64,000 bases of DNA, taken from the NCBI GenBank assembly GCA_023052935.1, contig CM041298.1:112583977-112647976 (forward strand), in the 5' to 3' direction. This document shows, one piece after another, positions 1 through 9,088 of the stretch. A model generated the notes under the pieces. The model saw nothing but the letters and a program-made list of their open reading frames with translations. It did no database searches and was not told the DNA's origin. The DNA comes from Piezodorus guildinii. Its lineage: Eukaryota > Arthropoda > Insecta > Hemiptera > Pentatomidae. Position 1 is the first letter of the stretch. Each line of letters starts with the position of its first letter. The translations under genes and the position numbers were made by a program.

Positions 1-81
1 GTCCCGTGGCCATCACCTTTTCAGGCACCTCGAAGGATTATCAGGAATTGAAGAGGAAATAAGGATTGAAACTAGTGGGTT
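1..81 (-). pseudogene. jockey-type LINE, 3' end of ORF2 (outer copy, first part)
   Basis: Read on the minus strand, this encodes the end of a jockey-type ORF2, with the PRRLKR-type motif seen just before the stop in the other copies of the window (compare 30667-30760). It is the distal part of the minus-strand LINE that resumes at 896. The two parts are separated by a plus-strand jockey flanked by an exact 11-bp duplication. The window starts inside the element, so its 3' UTR is not seen. Confidence 0.85.
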
Positions 82-92
82 AGAGTGAGAAT
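82..92. repeat. target-site duplication, left (AGAGTGAGAAT)
   Basis: The same 11 bases occur at 885-895 and flank the plus-strand jockey copy. They are jockey coding sequence of the interrupted minus-strand element. Confidence 0.9.
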
Positions 93-629
93 CTTCGACG
101 AAACTCCTGTCCGCCAGTTTACTTCAATTCCATTCCAATTCCTCCTTCAGATACAGTTCGGTATCTTGGCTTACTGTTAGACAAAAGGTTGACTTGGAAC
201 CCACATACAAGACTTAAAAGACAAGAACTCAACCGACGATTCGGACAGTTATACCGACTACTCAACAGAAAATCTGAACTTACAGTTGACAACAAATTAT
301 TAATCTACAAGACAATACTGAAGCCCATTTGGACCTACGGACTTGAACTGTGGGGGACAGCTAAACGTACTAACATCAAACGCATTCAATCCTTTCAATC
401 CAAAGTCCTCCGTACAATAGTAAATGCTCCTTATTATGTCTCCAACTATACCTTGCACCACGACCTTAATGTTCCATTTATTTCAGACCTAATTCCATCC
501 AAATTTTCCAAATTCCACCAGAACCTATTTCATCATCCTAATCCTCTAGCTCAATCCCTATCCTGCTCCACTCATCCATACAACCCACCTAGAAGGTTGA
601 AACGGCAGTGGCCCCGCGACCTTTTGTAA
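93..629 (+). pseudogene. jockey ORF2 C-terminal fragment
   Basis: The frame is open from the truncation point to a stop at 627-629. It encodes the segment after the RT catalytic core: a YLGLLLDKRLTWNPH motif, then IWTYGLELWG, then IQSFQSKVLRTIVNAPYY and a PPRRLKRQWPRDLL end. These are standard landmarks of the post-palm thumb region of jockey-clade LINE reverse transcriptases. No YADD box is present because of the 5' truncation, so no enzyme activity is expected. Confidence 0.9.
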
Positions 630-884
630 ATATATTGGAGTTCTAGCACTGGCTAGATTCTCCACTCAATGTGATGTATGTATGAGTGTGTGTATGTGTA
701 TATAGGTATAAGTGAATTCTTGACTTTTTTGTATTGATTCATTGTGTATATATTTTATTGTAATTTTATGCCGTGTAAATATTGTATGAATGTAGTATGT
801 ATGATATCTCTCAGCACTACTATTGATGTCCAAATTGGGACAGATTGTAATTTTACTCAATAAAAATTGTTGTTCTCTAAAAAA
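93..884 (+). mobile_element. 5'-truncated jockey-type LINE inserted in another jockey copy
   Basis: The insertion begins inside the RT region in the sense frame (LRRN...), runs through the C-terminal part of ORF2 and a ~255-bp 3' UTR, and ends with a polyadenylation-like CAATAAA and a short A-run. An exact 11-bp duplication flanks it (82-92 and 885-895). The 5' truncation and A-rich tail are typical of target-primed reverse transcription. It lacks endonuclease and the catalytic RT motifs, so it is a dead copy. It is younger than the minus-strand LINE it interrupts. Confidence 0.93.
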
Positions 885-895
885 AGAGTGAGAAT
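885..895. repeat. target-site duplication, right (AGAGTGAGAAT)
   Basis: Second copy of the 11-bp duplication bounding the insertion at 93-884. Confidence 0.9.
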
Positions 896-1625
896 AGAGT
901 TTGTCATGAAAGGATTGATACCTGGTCCGGGCCAAATCAAAAACATAGGGAACATTAAGGTCTTTATGGATGAGTTTATTAGTGAAAAAGTAAGGAGCGT
1001 TGAGGATTTTACGAAGGATTTTGGATTGTAAGGACTGGATGCGGGAAGAATTTGATGGTTTAGTTGAGCCCTATGGCTCTACTCCGTGAGTTTAGATTGG
1101 TCTTATAATAGACATGTAGATGAGCCTTTTGTAGTTAAGAGGAAGGTTTGATCGTTTGTCTAGTAAGTGTTGAAGTAGCCTAAATCGGCGAGCAGTTTCT
1201 TGTCGTTTTAGTCGTGTATGTGGATTCCAAGTTAGGCGTTTGTCAAGAAGAAGTCCTAGGTATCGGATCTGTTCAACAGGAACTAGTTGAATGTTATTAA
1301 ATGATACTGGCAGGAATTTAAAGGTTATTTGATGGGATTTGTTGGAATTTATATTTACTCTCCAGTTTTGAAGCCATACTTCTAGATCTTTGATTCGGGC
1401 TTGAAGGGTATGTGAGACAATAAAGGGATCTTTATGAACTAATAACACGTAGGTGTCTATTCTTCCTAGGTAGGAAGGGAAGTGTTAGGGTGGGTCGGGA
1501 TATCAACTGCATAGGATGTGTAAAGAATGGGTCCTAGGATACTGCCTTGAGGAACAGCAGCAGTCTGTTGTAAAAAGGGGTGAACAGGAAATATTGTGAA
1601 GGATCCATCACCATTAAGGAATATA
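896..1625 (-). pseudogene. jockey-type LINE ORF2 fragment (outer copy, second part), catalytic box lost
   Basis: Minus-strand jockey RT sequence running upstream from 896. Recognisable are RQETARRFRLLQHLLDKRS, the YLGLLLDKRLTW motif and, further upstream, PQGSILGPILYT. Where sister copies have the YADD catalytic box (31354-31365), this copy reads as a stop-containing, mutated stretch near 1462-1475. Homology ends around 1625, so the copy is 5'-truncated. It is the host of the jockey insertion at 93-884. Confidence 0.88.
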
Positions 1626-1689
1626 ATTCTTTAAAGTTTTTTAATCTCTGAATTTATTTAAAATTGGGGTGAGTGAAAAATAATGACCT

Positions 1690-2262
1690 TTTTAAATTTT
1701 AAAATTAACTTTATTTTGTATTTACCTCAAATAAGTTTTAGGCACCAAAGTACAGTCCATTCTACTCAATGGTCTGTTGCCATCTAGAAGCCACCTGTTA
1801 AATTCCCTGCCGATAACGGACCGGGTTTGAATTGAAAAAGTTTTTTATCCCAATTTTGATTTTCTCCAATGTATGAAAAGTTTTTCCCTTAAGGAAGTGA
1901 CCCATAATTCTGAACAAGTAGTAGTCCGATGGTGCAAGACCAGTTCTATATGTTGGGTGCGGTAGAAATTCGATGCCATCCTTCTCAGCAAGATTCTGCT
2001 TCGTCCGAGCGTTGTCTTGTTAGAACAAAACTTTCATCCGATTCAACAAAGCCGGGTATCGCCTTTCCAAAACTTCGTAAATCCGTTGCAGCTGTTCTAA
2101 ATAGAGTACTGAGTCAACAGAACGCTCATCTGGCACATACTCATAGTGAACTACATTCAAAATTTCAAAAAATTCGCTCTGTGCCTGACTCCCGTTGAAG
2201 CTTGTACCGCTACTTTCAAATTTAGCAAACCACCTCCTCATTGTCCGTTGATTTTTCTGAGG
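1690..2262 (-). pseudogene. decayed mariner transposase (irritans/mauritiana-like)
   Basis: On the minus strand, 2241-2020 encodes an HTH-type N-terminal remnant (MRRWFAKFESSGTSF) joined by an internal deletion to a catalytic-region segment ending PALLNRMKVLF. It continues, with frame damage, to a QQDNAR-like stretch and a PHPTYRTGLAPSDYYLF motif. These match the mariner DD34D layout: the second aspartate lies in the D-N-A-R stretch and the third in PSDY. The first catalytic block is missing. No terminal inverted repeat could be assigned, so the borders are those of recognisable coding sequence. Confidence 0.8.
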
Positions 2263-2535
2263 TTCCTTTTCAATTTTCTATATTAAACCCGTGGTTCCGG
2301 CGACTGTAAATTTGCATTTCCAATAGTGCCATAATGAGATCTGAATTTTGGAACTTAGTGTCATTTCGGTTGAATTAATGCCTGAAAAACACTGAGTCTC
2401 ACAAGAAAGCATTATGTTAAACAAAATGATTGAATACAGTATTAGGATTAAAATGATGCCAATAACTATAACATTGGAAACTGAAAGAGAAAGAAATGTC
2501 AATAAATATCATGAGCATTAATCAACCTACTTGAC
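2263..2535. other. AT-rich spacer, nothing recognised
   Basis: Between the mariner remnant and the next LINE fragment. A 74-codon minus-strand open frame here has a low-complexity hydrophobic composition and no family resemblance, so it is not called as a gene. Confidence 0.5.
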
Positions 2536-2705
2536 TAATTATCAAAAACTTGAAAGAATTCAAAATCTATCAATGCGGGTCTATCTATCAATCACCTTCG
2601 CTACACTAAAATAGCATCTATGCTCAAGAATTTGCAGCTTCAAATCGATTCGAATACACTCAAACAGCTTCATACTTTTGTAAAACACCAATCTCCAAAA
2701 ATCCA
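2536..2705 (+). pseudogene. degraded LINE RT C-terminal fragment, second family
   Basis: Two frames joined by a frameshift read YQKLERIQNLSMRVYL and then RYTKIASMLKNLQLQ. This is the shape of the 'LQRIQN-A-R--...PRYTK' segment that follows the RT core in many LINEs. It differs from the jockey copies around it, so it probably represents another lineage. Heavily decayed. Confidence 0.5.
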
Positions 2706-2830
2706 TTAATAAAGGAAGTCTGTAATTATAATTAAACTTCATTGAAACGCTACATTCATAAAAGAACTAAAGATGAGTTACTAACATAAGCTAGTTTGTT
2801 TTAAATTTTATATTTTAAAATTGGAGGGTT

Positions 2831-3391
2831 AAAATTAATTCTAACAAGTCCCACCAGATAACATTTACCCTTCATCGTAAAACAATCCACCTTGACAAAA
2901 GTCTAACTTGGAATCCCCATACAAGACTGAAAGAGGACAAGAAACTGCCCGACGTTTTCGACTACTTCAACACTTACTGGGCACACGTTCCAATCTTCCA
3001 CTTAATTACAAAAGTCTTATTTATATGACCATCATAAGATCGATATGGACTTTAGGAATAGAGCTATGGGGCTCTACTAAACCATCGAATTCTTCTCGTA
3101 TCCAATCCTTACAATCCAAAATCCTTCGTGAAATCCTTAACGCTCCTTACTTTGTCACGAATAAGCTCATCCATAAAGACCTTAATGTCCCATATGTTTC
3201 TGAATTAGCCCGAACCAGATATTAATCATTCCATCAAAAACTCCATTTTCACTCTAATTCACTAGTTTCTATCCTGTCATCCTCTTCGATTCCTGATAAT
3301 CCTCCGAGGCGTCTGAAAAGAAAATGGTCCCGAGACCTTCTGGTTTAGAATATTTTTAGAGTGCTGCCAATGGGTAGCGCCTCTACATGTA
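2831..3391 (+). pseudogene. jockey-type LINE ORF2 C-terminal fragment with 3' UTR start
   Basis: The sequence begins in NSNKSHQITFTLRRK, skips ~30 codons by internal deletion, and continues through LDKSLTWNPH. A frameshift follows, and then the frame at 2908-3225 carries QETARRFRLLQHLLG, IWTLGIELWGSTKPS and IQSLQSKILREILNAPYF. A stop at 3223-3225 truncates the frame, but the reading continues to the canonical PPRRLKRKWSRDLLV end at ~3348. The 3' UTR start (GAGTGCTGCCAATGGGTAG) is interrupted at a TA by mariner copy A. Confidence 0.85.
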
Positions 3392-4287
3392 TTGGGTTGT
3401 GTCACATGAAATGTCCGTTTTCAAGGTAAAGGATTTTTATTAAAAATACGATATGAAAACAAGATAATTCGAAGTATTCACCTTCTTTTTCTACACATTT
3501 TTCCCAACGTGACACCAACTTTTTTATCCCCGAACTGAAAAACTCTGAGCTTTGAAGTGAAACAAAATCTGAAAACGCACTTTTCACTTGATGATCATTT
3601 TCAAAAAGTTTTCATTTGACGAAGTTGTCTAAATTCCTGAACAGGTGGTAATCTGTTGGAGACAAGTCGGGAGAATATGGTGGGTGCGGAAGAACTTCGT
3701 AGCCCAGTTCTGTCAATTTTTGCGTGGTATATTTTGAAACATGCTACTCAGTGAGATCATGAGGTACCCATGTATCGAGCTTTTTTACTTTCCCAATACA
3801 CTTTAAATGCCTGGAAACGGTAGATGCACATGCGTTTAGTTGTGCTGAGAGTCCTTTAACTGTTTGGTAGGGGTTTCCTTCTACTGTATGTTTGAGGACA
3901 TCGTTGTCTATTACGGACGGAGATCTTCCTCGGGGCAAGTTTTCCAAGTCGGTATCCCAGCTGAAAACTTGGCAAACCAACGGCGAATGGTCCCTTCATT
4001 AACACTCCTTCCCAAACGCCTTGCAAATATTTCTAGCGGCCTCAGCTACTGAACGGCCGAGTTTAAGCTCGTACAAAAATATTACTCGAAAATCGGGTGT
4101 TTCCATGTTCATATTTGGAGTTTACTAAAAAGTGGGTAATTTACTGGGAAGCTAATGTTTATAATACAAAGGTAGAGAATTAGTAACTGTTTACTTTAAA
4201 TATGTAAACATTCGGAACAGAGACCTGCAAAATCCTTTATGTATTCCAGAAACTATAAAAACGGACATTACATGTGAAACAACCCAA
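3392..4287 (-). mobile_element. mariner copy A, internally deleted, TA target duplication
   Basis: An 896-bp element bounded by TTGGGTTGTGTCACATGAAA and its inverted counterpart ending ACAACCCAA, flanked by TA at 3390-3391 and 4288-4289. On the minus strand it encodes part of the HTH region, the linker (NLPRGRSPSVIDNDVLKHTV) and WVPHDLTE. It then jumps directly to the C-terminal block containing SPDLSPTDYHLF. The first two aspartates of the mariner DD34D triad lie in the deleted part, so it is non-autonomous. It sits in the 3' UTR of the jockey fragment at 2831-3391. Confidence 0.93.
3402..3980 (-). pseudogene. mariner copy A transposase remnant
   Basis: Minus-strand frames at 3744-3980 (linker region up to WVPHDLTE) and 3402-3587 (C-terminal block, FSDFVSLQSSEFFSSGIKKL...KCVEKEGEYFE) belong to one deleted transposase broken by indels. 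The junction after WVPHDLTE falls in the same place as in copies B and C. No functional enzyme can be made from it. Confidence 0.88.
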
Positions 4288-4349
4288 TATTGTTTTTTCT
4301 TTTTCACGAGCATTAAAAATAGGGCCATTTCCTTTTTTTTTACTCACCC

Positions 4350-4418
4350 CATAGTTATTAAATTGATTATAAAAACCGAGTTTATTGAAAGTCGTGTGTT
4401 GCCGGCACTAGATTTTTG
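4350..4418 (-). repeat. R1 repeat, terminal stub
   Basis: Contains GAAAGTCGTGTGTTGCCGGC, the R1 terminal motif in inverted orientation. Only the end of the repeat is present. Confidence 0.7.
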
Positions 4419-4439
4419 TTATTCTATTTTTAATTATTT

Positions 4440-4850
4440 TTTTATACTCTATTAATCTAAGATCGGTATGAACCGGGTTGAAAGAAGATGTAGGCGGTTA
4501 GAAGTGCATCCGACGATGCAGAAGATTGCATAGAGTACACCCCTCGGGCGGAATGCACTGGCTATCTTCGATGGTTATCGCCGTTCGCGAGTGCATAGTC
4601 AGCCTTTCAACTGCTTCACTCTCCTATCATCGTAACTGTTGACGCAATCATCCTTCAATTATCTATTGCTTTTTGATTGTGAATGCTTCATCGCCTCGTC
4701 TTAAGTGGAACGTTAAGCTCCCACACAAGTATCCCTCACTGATAAATACGGACTAGAACTTACACATACTGAGAAACCGTGAAACAACACTAATTTAATA
4801 ACGAAAGCTAGGAAAGTAGCGAATAATGACCGGATAATTTTAAAATGACC
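4440..4850. other. GC-richer single-copy-looking block, no gene recognised
   Basis: About 300 bp here (4470-4780) is noticeably less AT-rich than its surroundings and does not match any repeat in the window. No open frame longer than ~60 codons is present. It could be host non-coding DNA or an unrecognised old element. Confidence 0.4.
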
Positions 4851-4857
4851 AGTATGT

Positions 4858-4899
4858 ACTTTCACTTACCTATATATAAAATTGATATATAGATAAGTA
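4858..4899 (-). repeat. R1 hairpin-end stub
   Basis: TACTTTCACTTACCTATATA followed by its near-inverse is the palindromic terminus of R1. No interior follows. Confidence 0.65.
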
Positions 4900-5384
4900 T
4901 TTTATGGTAATTATAGTATCACAAGTTGTAATGGTGTTTCAAGCCGGGTTCATTTTTTTTATAATAGAATATAATATAATGTAATTTCTATTATGGGTCA
5001 GGTTCACTTAAGAATAACATGTCTGGGCAACAGAAAAAATGAACATAATTAACTAATACTTACGTTTATGGATAATATATATATATATATATATGCAACC
5101 ACCCCTCCCCCTCCAAAAAAAGAAAAAAAAATGAACTGAAAAATAGTCTTCTAAGATCTTTAACTGGCCAAGAATTAATGAAAAATAAACCAATTAAACA
5201 TTAATAAAAATAATATACAACGATAATAAGAAATGAATTCTTCTAGTAACAATATAAAAAATTAAAAAAATACTGAAAGATTGAACCAAAAGAAGTTTAC
5301 TAGATAAAAAGTTAAAAATCATAAATAAATACTTGTTGAAAAAAATTAAAAACATTTAATATAATTATAATACTTTTTATAATA
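4900..5384. other. AT-rich spacer with (AT)n at 5072-5094
   Basis: Simple AT-rich sequence with a short AT microsatellite and A/C runs. No coding potential. Confidence 0.6.
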
Positions 5385-5507
5385 TAAGTAGAATTATATT
5401 GGGATTAGGTAGAAACCTGTGTTTTATTAAATATTCTATTTAATTATTATTTACGGCAATCGGTTAGTTTTATGCACTTTTCATCACTATCCATTAACTT
5501 TTAGAAG
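5385..5507 (+). repeat. R1 interior fragment
   Basis: Matches the R1 segment that contains CTTTTCATCACT and 'CATTAACTTTTA' (compare 25440-25555). It is interrupted on its right by the jockey tail at 5519. Confidence 0.7.
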
Positions 5508-5518
5508 TTTGTTTTATT

Positions 5519-6087
5519 TTATTTTATTTTTTTTAATTGGTTTTATTAAGAGATAATACAATCTGCCACCTTCTGGGGCAATGAGTATTCAATAAATAAT
5601 AATAATAATAAATCATTCATCCCATATTTACATTGTAAATAAAATTAAAGAAAACAAAATTAATAATGACTAAACAAATAAAAGAAAAAAATATATATAC
5701 ACACAATTAAATAAATACTATAAAGAAAATAATAACAATCTTGTTCACATTCATACCTATTTAAAATATTTACAAACTGCCCCTGGGATCACTGAATCAA
5801 ACCTCGAGATCCACTAGTGGATGTCGAGGCACAATGCCAGAAGATCCCAGCGCCACTCATTCAGCCGTGTTTTCTTGAGAGCTAGTGGAGGCTGAGCGAG
5901 GGCGCTAGAACCAAATATACTCAGGGCATGAGTGGAGAAGCCAGCCAGCCATTGCCAGTACTCCAATGACATATTTACAAGAGATCTCTGGGCCACTGCC
6001 GCCTCAACCTACGAAGAGGGTTATAGGGATGTTTGGAACTAGATAGGGAGTGTGCCAAGGGATTAGGAAGGTGAGTAAGCTTCTTTG
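5519..6087 (-). mobile_element. jockey-type LINE 3' end (last codons, UTR, tail)
   Basis: On the minus strand, ~6073 to ~5990 encodes NPLAHSLSSSKHPYN then LRRLRRQWPRDLL and a stop, the same ending as the jockey copy at 93-629. A ~480-bp 3' UTR follows, with a CTTCTCCACTCA motif shared with that copy, and an A-rich tail seen as T-runs at 5516-5537. A possible 11-bp duplication TTTGTTTTATT flanks it (5508-5518 and 6088-6098). The apparent 60-codon frame at 5814-5996 lies in the UTR and is not a gene. Confidence 0.82.
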
Positions 6088-6130
6088 TTTGTTTTATTAA
6101 CTAATATTTGTGTCTATAATAATAATGATG

Positions 6131-6330
6131 TATAATATATGATATTATATTATAATATATAATATAATATTATATTATAATATACAATATTATATTATAT
6201 TATAATATACAATATTATATTATAATATATAATATTATATTATAATATATAATATTATATTATAATATTATATATTATATTATAATATACAATATTATAT
6301 TATAATATATAATATTATATTATAATATAT
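6131..6330. repeat. AT minisatellite, self-complementary
   Basis: About 200 bp of pure A/T made of irregular copies of a ~20-bp TATAATATATAATATTATAT unit. Each unit is itself nearly palindromic, so the tract can fold into cruciforms on either strand. Confidence 0.9.
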
Positions 6331-6486
6331 GTAATTCTTCTTCTAATTTAAATGAATCAGGAGTTAAACGATGCTAAAATAAAGTTTTAATTATTACAAT
6401 TTGTATGACATAAAATAATCAATTGGATAACATATACATAATTAACAATGAACCTACCTAAAATAAAGAATTGTTTAACAGTTCTT
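6331..6486. other. AT-rich spacer
   Basis: Nothing recognised between the minisatellite and the tandem gypsy repeat. Confidence 0.5.
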
Positions 6487-6609
6487 TGATTAATACGTTT
6501 AACTATCATAACAGAGATATAACCTCCCTTGGTGAAATATTAACATATGATAACGAAATCAAGAATACTAAAATTCTTGATTTTACACCTCCGCTGGTCG
6601 GAGACTCTT

Positions 6610-6840
6610 TTATCCAGGAGAAAAAGAGTAAGGAACCAACTTACTAGAGTGGAACACATTCGCTTCCTTCCGTTTTTTGTTAGACTCCACTTCATATATA
6701 GATTTGGAAATACGTTTTCTAATTTTGAGTGGCCCTATTCTGACTTGGTCCAGCTTCCTCCTGTTCAAACTATTACCATTCGTTACATAGACCAAATCTC
6801 CTTCTTTAAACTCATGATCAATTCTTTTCTGGGGGATCAC
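6610..6840 (-). pseudogene. Ty3/gypsy-like integrase C-terminal fragment, unit 1
   Basis: Minus-strand frame with EFKEGDLVYV, LNRRKLDQVRIGPLKI and a VFHSSKLVPYS end. This is the pattern of the C-terminal chromatin/DNA-binding tail of gypsy-family integrases ('GDLVYV...GP--I---I....HVS-L-P'). About 65-70 residues survive. The apparent start codons lie in the adjoining SINE, so they are not real. No protease, RT or RNase H sequence accompanies it. Confidence 0.75.
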
Positions 6841-7122
6841 TTGTAGCTGGGTGGCTAGCGTAACAGCCTCCCATGCTAAAGGTCACGGGTTCAAACCCGC
6901 AGGTGGTCCTAGGATGTTTTAATGGGAGTAAAAAATCCTTAGTAACGCCGTCCTTCGGAGGGGACGTTAAAAGGTGGTCCCGAGCCTGTGCGATGTCAGG
7001 TACTCGTTAAAGATCCCTATCCTAATAAAACCTGGATAGGCAAAATTTAGGACTCCCACTGTAGCATCGTCCGATTAGCCATAGTAGCATAAAGTGATGT
7101 TAAATAAATAAACAAACAAACA
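6833..7122 (+). mobile_element. tRNA-derived SINE (family S1), 13-bp target duplication
   Basis: The head carries a pol III A-box-like TAGCTGGGTGGCTAG and a B-box-like GGGTTCAAACCCG. A ~200-bp body follows, including a GATCCCTATCC stretch, and the tail is TAAATAAATAAACAAACAAA. Perfect 13-bp duplications AATTCTTTTCTGG lie at 6820-6832 and 7123-7135. The uninterrupted target is preserved in the next tandem unit, near 7475-7487. Confidence 0.93.
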
Positions 7123-7263
7123 AATTCTTTTCTGGTCTTTTGATTAATACGTTTAACTATCATAACAGAGATATAACCTCCCTTGGTGAAATATTAACAT
7201 ATGATAATGAAATCAAGAATAATATAATTCTTGATTTTACACCTCCGCTGGTTGGAGACTCTT

Positions 7264-7449
7264 TTATCCAGGAGAAAAAGAGTAAGGAACCAACTTACTA
7301 GAGTGGAACACATTCGCTTCCTTCCGTTTTTTGTTAGACTCCACTTCATATATAGATTTGGAAATACGTTTTCTAATTTTGAGTGGCCCTATTCTGACTT
7401 GGTCCAGCTTCCTCCTGTTCAAACTATTACCATTCGTTACATAGACCAA
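7264..7449 (-). pseudogene. Ty3/gypsy-like integrase C-terminal fragment, unit 2
   Basis: Near-identical duplicate of the fragment at 6610-6810 (same LNRRKLDQVRIGPLKI and VFHSSKLVPYS motifs). This unit has no SINE and shows the pre-insertion state. Confidence 0.75.
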
Positions 7450-7740
7450 ATCTCCTTCTTTAAACTCATGATCAATTCTTTTCTGGTCCTTTGATTAATA
7501 CGTTTAACTATCATAACAGAGATATAACCTCCCTTGGTGAAATATTAACATATGATAATGAAATCAAGAATACTAAAATTCTTGATTTTACATATATAAT
7601 ATTATTGCCTATATAATAAATGTGCCTGATAGGTAAGCCTTTTTAGGAAGAAAACACTATTAATAAAGTACTGAAGGAATTAGTCCGGGTGGCGGTCATT
7701 AAATGAAACAACTGAATAGTTTCAACTATTTTATTGTTTG

Positions 7741-7779
7741 CCAACGTTTCGACCCCCATTGTGGGTCATCATCAGGGCT
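7741..7779 (-). ncRNA. hammerhead-ribozyme-like core, left arm
   Basis: The minus strand reads GCC-CTGATGA, then a GACCC/GGGTC stem with a 7-base loop, then GAAACGTT-GGC. This gives the invariant CUGANGA and GAAA boxes, a 5-bp helix II and a short helix I (GCC/GGC). Helix III is a self-complementary ACGU that would need a dimer to be stable. The predicted cleavage is after the U following ACGU. Confidence 0.72.
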
Positions 7780-8221
7780 AAAAAGATACAAAAAGGATAC
7801 ATTTAAAATAAGATTACAAATACTATTTAAAAAAAAAAAAAAAAAAAAAATTAACAATTTCACTAGAGAATGTCAATATTATAACATAAAGAAAATAGAT
7901 GTGTAAAGAAATCAATTAATTAAATTACAATGATAAAGGTATACTAATGAGAGCTAAACAGACCAGATAATGACTAAAGATAATGTACAAATATATAAGA
8001 AAAAATTACATGAAATAAAAACCATTAACAAAATGGAGTACAGTGGAGATACGTACCGTCTGGTAGGTGAGTGGAAACTAGGTTCAATTTGGTCATAAGG
8101 TTCAATCTGGTCTGTTTAGCTCTCATTAGTATACCTTTATCATTGTAATTTAATTAATTGATTTCTTTACACATCTATTTTCTTTTATGTTATAATATTG
8201 ACATTCTCTAGTGAAATTGTT

Positions 8222-8266
<45 letters not shown>

Positions 8267-8311
8267 AGTATTTGTAATCTTATTTTAAATGTATCCTTTT
8301 TGTATCTTTTT

Positions 8312-8350
8312 AGCCCTGATGATGACCCACAATGGGGGTCGAAACGTTGG
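8312..8350 (+). ncRNA. hammerhead-ribozyme-like core, right arm
   Basis: Plus-strand mirror of the left-arm core: CTGATGA at 8316-8322, helix II 8324-8328 with 8336-8340, GAAA at 8341-8344 and ACGT at 8344-8347. The predicted cleavage is after U8348. Helix I pairs 8313-8315 with 8349-8351. All core positions fit the hammerhead consensus. Confidence 0.75.
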
Positions 8351-8599
8351 CAAACAATAAAATAGTTGAAACTATTCAGTTGTTTCATTTAATGACCGCC
8401 ACCCGGACTAATTCCTTCAGTAATTCTCAACGGTCAACTAATTATATCCACAATTATTAATAAAGTAAGTAATTCGAAAGTTAAAATAGTTGTAAAATGT
8501 ACAGTTATGTCATAAGAGTATTTTTATTTTTTTCATAGATAAGCCCCAGAGACCGAAAGTAAAATACGAAAATAAATAAACTTCTTTTGGGAATGGCTA

Positions 8600-8760
8600 A
8601 AAATACATCTTATAAAAATATAGTGATCATGCATTTTCATTGAAAATGCATGTTTTAGGGTCCCTAAATGACCAAGTCTCACTAAAAGGTCTAGGTATGT
8701 CCGAAAGAGGTAATATTAGCTCGAAAACGATAATTTGTAAAATACTATATATTGTAAACC
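8600..8760 (-). repeat. R1 interior fragment, diverged
   Basis: Contains TTTTAGGGTCCCTAAATGAC and CAAGTC-like text in the same order as the hairpin-proximal third of R1, inverted. Strongly diverged. Confidence 0.55.
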
Positions 8761-9088
8761 GATATTGTTCATAATACACATAAATATAAATAGGACAGAG
8801 GTCAGAAATAAAACAGGCACTGCAGTTCACGTCCAAGCGACCTTTACGCCTACAGCGGATAAATTCAAATAAGTATTTCTCTGACTAAGCCTGTGATTTA
8901 CTCTTACGAAAAACAAAATAATAAAAAAACATTACACATTTCCAAACAAATGATCTATATCGAGATTATAGATAACCTATATACTGTGTACTTTCAGTTT
9001 TCCATATAACTGATTATTATTTCTTTGTTGTTTAGGCAAAGGAATAGAAGTTTTTTTTTGTTTTTTTTTTGTCTGGGAGGAATACATG
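8761..9088. other. AT-rich spacer, nothing recognised
   Basis: No repeat or gene match, apart from T-rich tracts near 9049-9070. Confidence 0.5.

Larger units (their letters stand above)
6487..7590 (-). repeat. 351-bp tandem repeat of a Ty3/gypsy-like 3' end
   Basis: A segment beginning TGATTAATACG occurs at 6487, 7141 and 7492. The 7141-to-7492 spacing is 351 bp. The 6487-to-7141 spacing is also 351 bp once the 303-bp SINE plus duplicated target is removed. Each full unit is ~100 bp of AT-rich sequence plus ~250 bp encoding, on the minus strand, the C-terminal tail of a gypsy-type integrase. The third unit is cut at ~7590. Confidence 0.85.
7671..8455. mobile_element. inverted-repeat Penelope-like element with paired hammerhead-like cores
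   Basis: The element has ~300-bp inverted arms (7671-7968 and ~8112-8420) around a ~140-bp centre, plus a ~35-bp extension on the right. A perfect 12-bp duplication ATTAATAAAGTA flanks it (7659-7670 and 8456-8467). The arms start CTGAAGGAATTAGTCCGGGT. Each holds a hammerhead-type core pointing inward from opposite strands. T/A runs of 20-35 bases sit inside the arms. There is no protein-coding sequence. Penelope-like retroelements are known to carry hammerhead ribozymes in their terminal repeats, so a non-autonomous member is the best reading. Confidence 0.78.

Noticed and set aside
5814..5996. 60-codon minus-strand open frame
   Set aside because: It lies downstream of the jockey stop codon, in the 3' UTR, as shown by alignment with the copy at 93-884.
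6833..6900. Possible tRNA gene from A/B boxes
   Set aside because: The same boxes occur in about ten dispersed copies with a common tail and target duplications, so it is a SINE head.
6487..7590. Solo LTRs from the repeated 100-bp segment
   Set aside because: The segments sit in a strict 351-bp tandem rather than flanking an element, no primer-binding site or polypurine tract was seen, and there is no target duplication.
7703..8388. Two identical 67-codon frames ending in poly-lysine
   Set aside because: They are mirror images in the inverted arms, and the lysine run is an A-run. No real protein.
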